Shown piece by piece: positions 58,584-64,000 of a stretch of DNA of 64,000 nucleotides (position 1 is the first letter of the stretch; each line of letters begins with the position of its first letter). The stretch comes from Bifidobacterium tsurumiense (GTDB taxonomy: Bacteria > Actinomycetota > Actinomycetes > Actinomycetales > Bifidobacteriaceae), in assembly GCF_000741765.1 (NCBI RefSeq), contig NZ_JGZU01000007.1, forward strand, positions 1-64,000. Direction: 5' to 3'. A model generated the notes under the pieces. That model had not been told where the DNA came from. It did not search any database and saw only the letters and a list, made by a program, of their open reading frames with translations. The translations under genes were made by a program, and so were the position numbers.

Positions 58584-59873
58584 TCAGAGAATATCCGGAT
58601 CATCCTTTTCAATGGTTCCGGTAAGCTTACCAATGGCCTTCAATCCGTGATACAGTACCAAAACGGCAATGGTGCCGATTGCTATGCCATTGAACTGCAC
58701 TCCGGAAACTGCATAGGTAAAGTTGGCGATACCCACGATCATCACCACCGCAGCGGTCATGATATTAAGAGGCTTGTCGAAATTCACCTTGTTCTCAACC
58801 CAAATACGCACGCCGATCATGCCAATCATGCCGTAGAGCAAGGTGGTGACGCCACCGAGAACACCGCCTGGAATCGTATTGATAATGGCACCGAATTTCG
58901 GGCAGAGGCTGAGCAACAAGGCAAAGCCCGCAGCGCACCAATATGCCGCTGTTGAATACACCTTCGTTGCCGCCATGACGCCGATATTCTCACCATAGGT
59001 TGTGGTGCCTGAACCACCGCCGAAACCGGCGATGGCGGTTCCCAAACCATCAGCGAACAGAGCCGTTCCCATCTGATTGTCGTAATCGCGACCGGTCATC
59101 TGAGCCACGGATTTGACATGGCCGACATTTTCAGCGACCAGCACGAGGACCACAGGAATAAACATTGGCAAAATAGAGAAATCAACTTCAGGGAGATGGA
59201 ATTTCGGCAAACCGATCCAAGCGGCATCACTTACCGCCTGGAAATCAACCTGACCGCGCAAGCAAGCATATATATATCCCACCAAAACGCCGAGCAGAAT
59301 GTTGAGCCTTCCCAGCATTCCACGGAACAGCACTGCGATCAGCAGCACTGCAAACAATGTGACCAGAGCGGTATCCGGGGCGGTCTGGAAGTTATTCCAT
59401 ACCGAGGGAGCCAGATTGAAGCCGATAATCGCAACAATGGCGCCATTGACCACAGGCGGCATGATGATATCGACCCACTTTGCACCGGCATAATGGACCA
59501 AAACGCCCACCAAAGCCAGAAGCACGCCGGTCACCACAATGCCGAAGCTGGCAACGGCGATGCCTTTATGCGCAGTGGTAACAGCGGTTATCGGCGCAAT
59601 AAAACCGAAGGAACTTCCCAAATAACTGGGAAGCACGTTCTTGTTGATGAGCAAGAACAGCGCCGTTGACATTGCAGTGAAGAACAGAGTGGTTGAGGGA
59701 TCGAAACCCGTGAGAATCGGCACCAGGAACGTGGCACCAAACATGGCGATAACATGCTGGGCTCCTATGCCCGCAGTTCGTCCCCATGTCAGTCGTTCAT
59801 CCGGCTCCACCACTTCACCGGGAGCAAGTGTCTTCCCGTCACCGTGCAATTTCCATGTGAACAGATTCAACAT
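58584..59873 (-). CDS. Uracil-xanthine permease (NCS2 family)
   Basis: The 429-residue inner-membrane nucleobase transporter has about 12-14 helices, with GIGAQHVIAMFGATFLVPIL, SSFGFIAPITAV, VAENVGHVKSVAQMTGRDYD (substrate Glu region) and DGLGTAIAGFGGGSGTTTYGENIGV. The pattern is closer to UraA than to xanthine permeases. The start follows AAGGAGAGACGG. No gene for pyrimidine metabolism is adjacent. Confidence 0.92.
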   Translation of the reverse strand: MLNLFTWKLHGDGKTLAPGEVVEPDERLTWGRTAGIGAQHVIAMFGATFLVPILTGFDPSTTLFFTAMSTALFLLINKNVLPSYLGSSFGFIAPITAVTTAHKGIAVASFGIVVTGVLLALVGVLVHYAGAKWVDIIMPPVVNGAIVAIIGFNLAPSVWNNFQTAPDTALVTLFAVLLIAVLFRGMLGRLNILLGVLVGYIYACLRGQVDFQAVSDAAWIGLPKFHLPEVDFSILPMFIPVVLVLVAENVGHVKSVAQMTGRDYDNQMGTALFADGLGTAIAGFGGGSGTTTYGENIGVMAATKVYSTAAYWCAAGFALLLSLCPKFGAIINTIPGGVLGGVTTLLYGMIGMIGVRIWVENKVNFDKPLNIMTAAVVMIVGIANFTYAVSGVQFNGIAIGTIAVLVLYHGLKAIGKLTGTIEKDDPDIL

Positions 59874-60090
59874 CCGTCTCTCCTTCGGCCTTCAAGGCAA
59901 GCGGCACCTCCGCATGCCCGCCTTGGGATATTGTAGCGGGTGAAATCACCATCTGTTCACATTTCGGCATGACTCATTCGAATGTGTTGGATAACCCTCC
60001 TCAATGACTGCTTGAACGCCACTGCGAGAGGGGGCAAGCATGCGCCGAAAAGGGCAGGACTGAAGGCCTATTCGATACTGTTCAAGCGAT

Positions 60091-60918
60091 CTAGCGAGCG
60101 TATTCCAAAAGATGAGGATCCACTGAATGCACCACATCGACCAAATCGCCATTGGAGAGCAAAGGCCTTTGGAATTCACGCCAAGGCTCGACGCGAACCT
60201 CCCAGCGTCCGGTCTGTTCATCGAGCACCGGTCGTGCCGTCTGTTCCCATCTCAGCCGTTCAGAAGTGCGTCCGGTATTGGGATCCCGCCGCGAATAATG
60301 TAAGCAGGTACAATTCGTGATACGCCATTCATCGCTGTCTGCACGGCGCAGGAATTCCTCATCTGAGATATCCTCCAATGTCAGCATCAACGCCAACATG
60401 AAGTCACCATGGGTCACGGCCACCACCGATTCAGAACCAGTACGTCGATTCAAGGAAGTCAGCAAATTATGCACTCGGTCTTCGGCGACATCTGCAATGG
60501 ACTCTCCCGCCGGCGGCCTCCAATACAACGGATCGGTGCGCTTGAACATCCAATTGCGGCTGTAATTGGTTTTGAAATCATCCTGAGTGATTGTGTTGAT
60601 CTCACCCCACGAGCGTTCACGCAGCACTCTGGTCTCCTCCCACTTGGCCTTGGGCAGAGCCATGGTGGCGGCGGTTTCTCGCGTGCGGACGTACGGTGAC
60701 ACCAAATACCGATCAAATAACTGCTGTTGCGCCACCAACCAACGACCAATGCAATCGGCTTGTTTGCGCCCAACGGCAGTCAGTCGCCATGAACGGTCTG
60801 GCACCGTCACATTGTCTTGTGTATATAACGAATTATCGCCCTGCTCCCCCGCTTTGACGATGACATTCGCCTCCGATTCACCGTGACGGATCACATATAG
60901 ATCCAAAGGCATTCCCAT
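60091..60918 (-). CDS. Histidine phosphatase family protein (phosphoglycerate mutase-like)
   Basis: The 275-residue cytoplasmic protein has the catalytic motif YVIRHGESEANV at the start, RTRETAATM, the acid/base Glu region VLRERSWGEI and the second catalytic His in VVAVTHGDFMLAL. The C-terminal 60 residues are beyond the usual fold (TARPVLDEQTGRWEVRVEPW). The substrate is unknown; annotations range from phosphoglycerate mutase to broad phosphatases. The start follows AAGGA. No gene was found in the gaps on either side (about 217 and 256 bases). Confidence 0.9.
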   Translation of the reverse strand: MGMPLDLYVIRHGESEANVIVKAGEQGDNSLYTQDNVTVPDRSWRLTAVGRKQADCIGRWLVAQQQLFDRYLVSPYVRTRETAATMALPKAKWEETRVLRERSWGEINTITQDDFKTNYSRNWMFKRTDPLYWRPPAGESIADVAEDRVHNLLTSLNRRTGSESVVAVTHGDFMLALMLTLEDISDEEFLRRADSDEWRITNCTCLHYSRRDPNTGRTSERLRWEQTARPVLDEQTGRWEVRVEPWREFQRPLLSNGDLVDVVHSVDPHLLEYAR

Positions 60919-61100
60919 ATATTGTCCTTTTCTTTCTCATTGACATGACACGAAACTACAGCGCCATGAAAGTCTTATTTCATTATCCCCCGAAGAAGCG
61001 CGTATGCATACCTTCATAAGTGACGCTCAATTGAACGCAGAGTAAACCACAACAACCGTGCTGCGGCTATTTCATTCATTCTATTGTGCCCGTTAATCAT

Positions 61101-61162
61101 GAAAGGGGACTCCGCACCAACCGTACGGAGTCCCCTTTCGGACAATAACTCGAAGTTATTGT
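61101..61162 (-). terminator. Tandem terminators after clpC
   Basis: A 14-bp perfect hairpin (GAAAGGGGACTCCG, 61101-61114, against 61126-61139) sits beside a second, smaller hairpin (ACAATAACT, 61142-61150, against 61154-61162). Both lie just after the clpC stop. Confidence 0.8.
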
Positions 61163-61174
61163 GAGACGATATGA

Positions 61175-63730
61175 CTATTCGCCATCCTGCTCTTCTGAGC
61201 CAGCGCCTACCAGTTCAGGAGCTGCATCAGTCTTCTGCTCGTCGGAGGCATCTTCTTCAGCGAAGGACTCACCCTTGAAGGTGAATTCGCCGAGAATGCC
61301 TTCGCCTTCTGCATCGACCAGCACCTTCTCGCCATCCGTGAGCTCTCCCATGAGGATCTGCTCCGAAATGGCATCCTCGATATCGCGCTGAATGACTCGA
61401 CGCAAAGGACGTGCACCCAATAGCGGGTCAAAGCCCTTTTGAGCAAGCAGATCCTTGGCGGCCGGAGTCAACTCCAAAGCCATATGACGCTCAAAGAGGC
61501 GGTCATTGAGCTGCTTGACGTCCAAGTCAACAATCTGTCGCACCTGATCCTCGTCCAGCTGCTTGAAGACGATTATGTCGTCAAGACGGTTGAGGAATTC
61601 AGGGCGGAACTGCTGCTTGAGCTCAGAACTCACCTGATCCTTCATGCGCTGGTAGCTCGAATCGCTATTGGAACCAAGGTTGAAACCGGTGTTAGCGGTC
61701 TTGGCGATATCGCGGGTTCCCAAATTCGTCGTCAGAATGATGATGGTGTTCTTGAAGTCCACCTTACGTCCCTGGCCGTCGGTGAGATGACCGTCATCCA
61801 AGACCTGCAACAAGGTATTGAAGATATCCGGATGAGCCTTTTCGATTTCGTCGAAGAGCACCACGGAGAACGGCTTGCGACGCACCTTTTCGGTGAGCTC
61901 GCCGCCCTCTTCGTAGCCCACATAACCTGGAGGCGCACCGAAGAGTCGCGATGCCGCATACTTCTCGGAGAATTCCGACATATCGACGCGAATCAACGCA
62001 TCCTCGTCGTCAAAGAGGAACTCCGCCAAGGTCTTGGCAAGTTCGGTCTTACCAACGCCAGTAGGACCTGCGAAGATGAATGAACCCGAAGGACGCTTCG
62101 GATCCTTCAAGCCCACCCTGGCACGGCGAATCGAACGCGACAATGCAGACACTGCCTCATCCTGACCGATGATGCGCTTATGCAACTCCGCTTCCATACC
62201 CAGCAGCTTCTTGGATTCTGCCTGGGTCAGCTTGACCACAGGAATGCCGGTGGTATTGGAGATTACCTCTGCGATAACATCCTCATCCACAACCATCTTG
62301 ACATCGGATTCGCCCTCACGCCAAGCTGATTCCTTTTCCTTGCGCTCGGCTTCCAGCTTCTCCTGACGGTCGCGCAGCTCCGCCGCCTTCTCGAAGTCCT
62401 GGTCCTTGATGGCCTGGTCCTTTTCAGAGGAAACAGCCGCCACCTTTGCGTCAAGCTCCTTCAATTCAGGCGGAGCGGTCAATCTCTTGATGCGCAGACG
62501 CGCACCAGCCTCATCAACCAAATCAATCGCCTTATCCGGCAAATTGCGATCCTGGATATATCGAGAGGAAAGCTCCGCAGCGGCCTGGATTGCATCGTCC
62601 GTTATGGTCACATGATGGTGGTTCTCATACCGTTCACGCAAACCCTTGAGGATTTCGATGGTCTCTGCGATGGTCGGCTCATGCACCTGAATCGGCTGGA
62701 AACGACGTTCCAGAGCCGCATCCTTTTCGATGTACTTGCGGTATTCGTCGGTTGTGGTGGCGCCAATGGTCTGGAGTTCGCCGCGAGCCAGCATAGGCTT
62801 GAGCATATCGGATGCTCCCAAAGCACCATCAGCCGAACCTGCGCCAACTATGGTATGGATCTCATCGATGAACAGCACGATGTCTCCGCGGGTCTTGATC
62901 TCCTTGAGCACCTTCTTGAGACGCTCTTCGAAATCACCGCGATATCGAGAACCTGCCACCATGGAACCCAGATCAAGCGAATACACCTGCTTGTCTTTGA
63001 GGGTCTCAGGAACATCACCAGAATTGATTTTCTGAGCCAAACCTTCGACCACAGCGGTCTTGCCGACGCCCGGCTCACCGATAAGCACAGGATTGTTCTT
63101 CGTGCGACGCGACAACACCACCATCACGCGCTCGATTTCCTGGCTGCGACCGATTACGGGGTCGAGTTTGCCCTCAGCTGCCTCAGCGGTGAGATTACGA
63201 CCGAACTGGTCCAGAATAGCGGAACCCGTCTGGTTGCGCTTGTCCTGCACGCCGCCCGCATTCGCCAAATCACCCTTTGAGTCAGACGAACCTGAATTGC
63301 CACGGATCAAATCGATGGTCGCGCTACGCAACTCACCGAGATCCACATCCATCTTAATGAGTACCTGTGTGCCGACGCCTTCGCCTTCGCGAATCAGGCC
63401 GAGCAAAATGTGCTCCGTACCAATATAGCTGTGTCCCAGCTGAAGCGCCTCGCGCAGACTCAGCTCCAACACCTGCTTGGCATGGGGGGTGAAAGGAATA
63501 TGACCATTAGGCGAGGCATTGCCCTTGCCGATCATTTCCTCCACCTGCTTGCGCGTATCGTCCAGATTCACTCCCTTTGACGACAGCGCCTTCGCGGCGA
63601 TGCCCTCACCTTCGCGAATCAGGCCGAGCAACAGATGTTCGGTGCCGATGTAATTGTGCTGAAGGGAGCGAGCTTCCTCCTGCGCCAATACGATCACACG
63701 CCTGGCACGGTCGGTAAACCGTTCGAACAT
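61175..63730 (-). CDS. clpC: ATP-dependent Clp protease ATP-binding subunit ClpC
   Basis: The 851-residue AAA+ unfoldase of the Clp protease has two N-terminal Clp_N repeats ([21 protein letters not shown] and [19 protein letters not shown]), a first AAA domain with [16 protein letters not shown], and an M-domain/UVR-like coiled coil ([20 protein letters not shown]). The second AAA domain has [17 protein letters not shown] and the ClpP-contact region. The C-terminus is an acidic tail. The start follows GGAAGGAC. The upstream region carries a ClgR-like inverted repeat, consistent with stress control in Actinobacteria. Confidence 0.97.
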   Translation of the reverse strand: MFERFTDRARRVIVLAQEEARSLQHNYIGTEHLLLGLIREGEGIAAKALSSKGVNLDDTRKQVEEMIGKGNASPNGHIPFTPHAKQVLELSLREALQLGHSYIGTEHILLGLIREGEGVGTQVLIKMDVDLGELRSATIDLIRGNSGSSDSKGDLANAGGVQDKRNQTGSAILDQFGRNLTAEAAEGKLDPVIGRSQEIERVMVVLSRRTKNNPVLIGEPGVGKTAVVEGLAQKINSGDVPETLKDKQVYSLDLGSMVAGSRYRGDFEERLKKVLKEIKTRGDIVLFIDEIHTIVGAGSADGALGASDMLKPMLARGELQTIGATTTDEYRKYIEKDAALERRFQPIQVHEPTIAETIEILKGLRERYENHHHVTITDDAIQAAAELSSRYIQDRNLPDKAIDLVDEAGARLRIKRLTAPPELKELDAKVAAVSSEKDQAIKDQDFEKAAELRDRQEKLEAERKEKESAWREGESDVKMVVDEDVIAEVISNTTGIPVVKLTQAESKKLLGMEAELHKRIIGQDEAVSALSRSIRRARVGLKDPKRPSGSFIFAGPTGVGKTELAKTLAEFLFDDEDALIRVDMSEFSEKYAASRLFGAPPGYVGYEEGGELTEKVRRKPFSVVLFDEIEKAHPDIFNTLLQVLDDGHLTDGQGRKVDFKNTIIILTTNLGTRDIAKTANTGFNLGSNSDSSYQRMKDQVSSELKQQFRPEFLNRLDDIIVFKQLDEDQVRQIVDLDVKQLNDRLFERHMALELTPAAKDLLAQKGFDPLLGARPLRRVIQRDIEDAISEQILMGELTDGEKVLVDAEGEGILGEFTFKGESFAEEDASDEQKTDAAPELVGAGSEEQDGE

Positions 63731-63804
63731 GCTTGTCCTTCCGTTCTTGTCAGTTCACCTCACTCTACCGATTTGCGGTGACGTTTATTTCAATTCCGTC
63801 TCAA

Positions 63805-63821
63805 TTGCGCTGTGAACGCAA
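63805..63821. promoter_or_regulatory. Inverted repeat resembling a ClgR operator
   Basis: TTGCGCTGTGAACGCAA has TTGCG/CGCAA arms around seven bases. On the minus strand it contains CGTTCACAGCG, one base from the CGC-YNANR-GCG core I recall for corynebacterial ClgR boxes. It lies between divergent clpC (75 bases from its start) and the universal stress gene. Binding is inferred. Confidence 0.45.
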
Positions 63822-63868
63822 AACGGCGATATGCTTGGCATTAATACGAATTACACAAGGAGGCCATT

Positions 63869-64000
63869 ATGAGCGCAACCGATCCGCGTCTGCCCCATTC
63901 ATCTGCCCATGCAGATGACGCCGCATTATCCACGGATATCGTGGTTGGCGTGGACGGCTCTGACGAGTCCTTTGTCGCCTTGCAATGGGCGCTGAAAGAA
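63869..64000 (+). CDS. Universal stress protein family (partial, cut by window end)
   Basis: The first 44 codons are visible: MSATDPRLPHSSAHADDAA, then STDIVVGVDGSDESFVALQW, which is the start of the UspA nucleotide-binding fold (VVGVDGS). The start follows AAGGAGG. The gene continues beyond the window, so length and number of Usp domains cannot be stated. Confidence 0.85.
   Translation, partial: MSATDPRLPHSSAHADDAALSTDIVVGVDGSDESFVALQWALKE

Overview
The window looks like a chromosomal segment of a member of the Bifidobacteriaceae (Actinobacteria). The evidence is a set of actinobacterial gene neighbourhoods: pyk/uvrB/coaE/rpsA, carD-ispF, a whiB1-type gene convergent with a PdtaS-type kinase, a DUF5719/glycosyltransferase/LytR-CpsA-Psr cluster, eno/ftsB/DUF501/ppx, pth-mfd, a UPF0182 membrane protein and clpC. 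No phage, insertion sequence, CRISPR array or rRNA operon was seen. One tRNA (Leu, anticodon UAA) is present. The last gene (a universal stress protein) is cut by the window edge.

Layout. 1-7.7 kb: a minus-strand housekeeping block (pyruvate kinase, TerC-type membrane protein, UvrB, CoaE, ribosomal protein S1). 8-11.1 kb: a plus-strand metal ABC transporter (lipoprotein, ATPase with a His-containing tail, frameshifted permease) with a Fur/Zur-like inverted repeat before the ATPase gene. 11.4-12.5 kb: ispF and carD. 12.7-16.7 kb: glgB followed by a two-component system. 16.8-20.7 kb: ComF-like, HAD hydrolase, degenerate zincin and DUF5719 genes. 20.7-27.1 kb: a frameshifted membrane glycosyltransferase diverging from two LytR-CpsA-Psr genes (cell-surface polymer assembly). 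27.1-31 kb: a two-domain FtsK/SpoIIIE-like ATPase, whiB1 and pdtaS. 31-37.7 kb: hemolysin III-like protein, greA, FKBP isomerase, serine dehydratase, tRNA-Leu, ppx, DUF501, a 42-residue ORF not previously listed, and ftsB. 37.7-39.7 kb: enolase and an acetyltransferase. 39.8-42.7 kb: a TPP-riboswitch-controlled ABC importer. 42.9-47 kb: mfd and pth. 47-51.5 kb: an acetyltransferase, a nucleoside hydrolase and a second THI5/NMT1-type importer made of a divergent binding protein and permease without its own ATPase. 51.7-57.4 kb: UPF0182, a GH3 protein and azlCD. 57.6-64 kb: an SDR oxidoreductase, a uracil/xanthine permease, a histidine phosphatase, clpC and the start of a universal stress protein gene.

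How parts fit together. The TPP riboswitch ties the 40-42.7 kb importer to thiamine or its pyrimidine precursor. The second importer at 49-51.5 kb has a THI5-like binding protein, and it may borrow the first locus's ATPase. The glycosyltransferase, the LCP proteins and DUF5719 form a likely cell-envelope glycopolymer module. WhiB1, PdtaS, CarD, GreA and a possible ClgR site at clpC are the regulatory genes and sites.

A striking property is that five genes (the metal-ABC permease, glycosyltransferase, thiamine-ABC permease, mfd and azlD) are each broken by a single-base indel, four of them in a short homopolymer. In every case one base restores a full-length family member of divisible length. 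This is more easily explained by residual sequencing error than by decay, but reads are needed to decide. I found no clearly new biological system. The most unusual candidates are the short coupled ORF upstream of DUF501, the ATPase-less second importer with an uncharacterised ORF at its head, and several strong unassigned palindromes.
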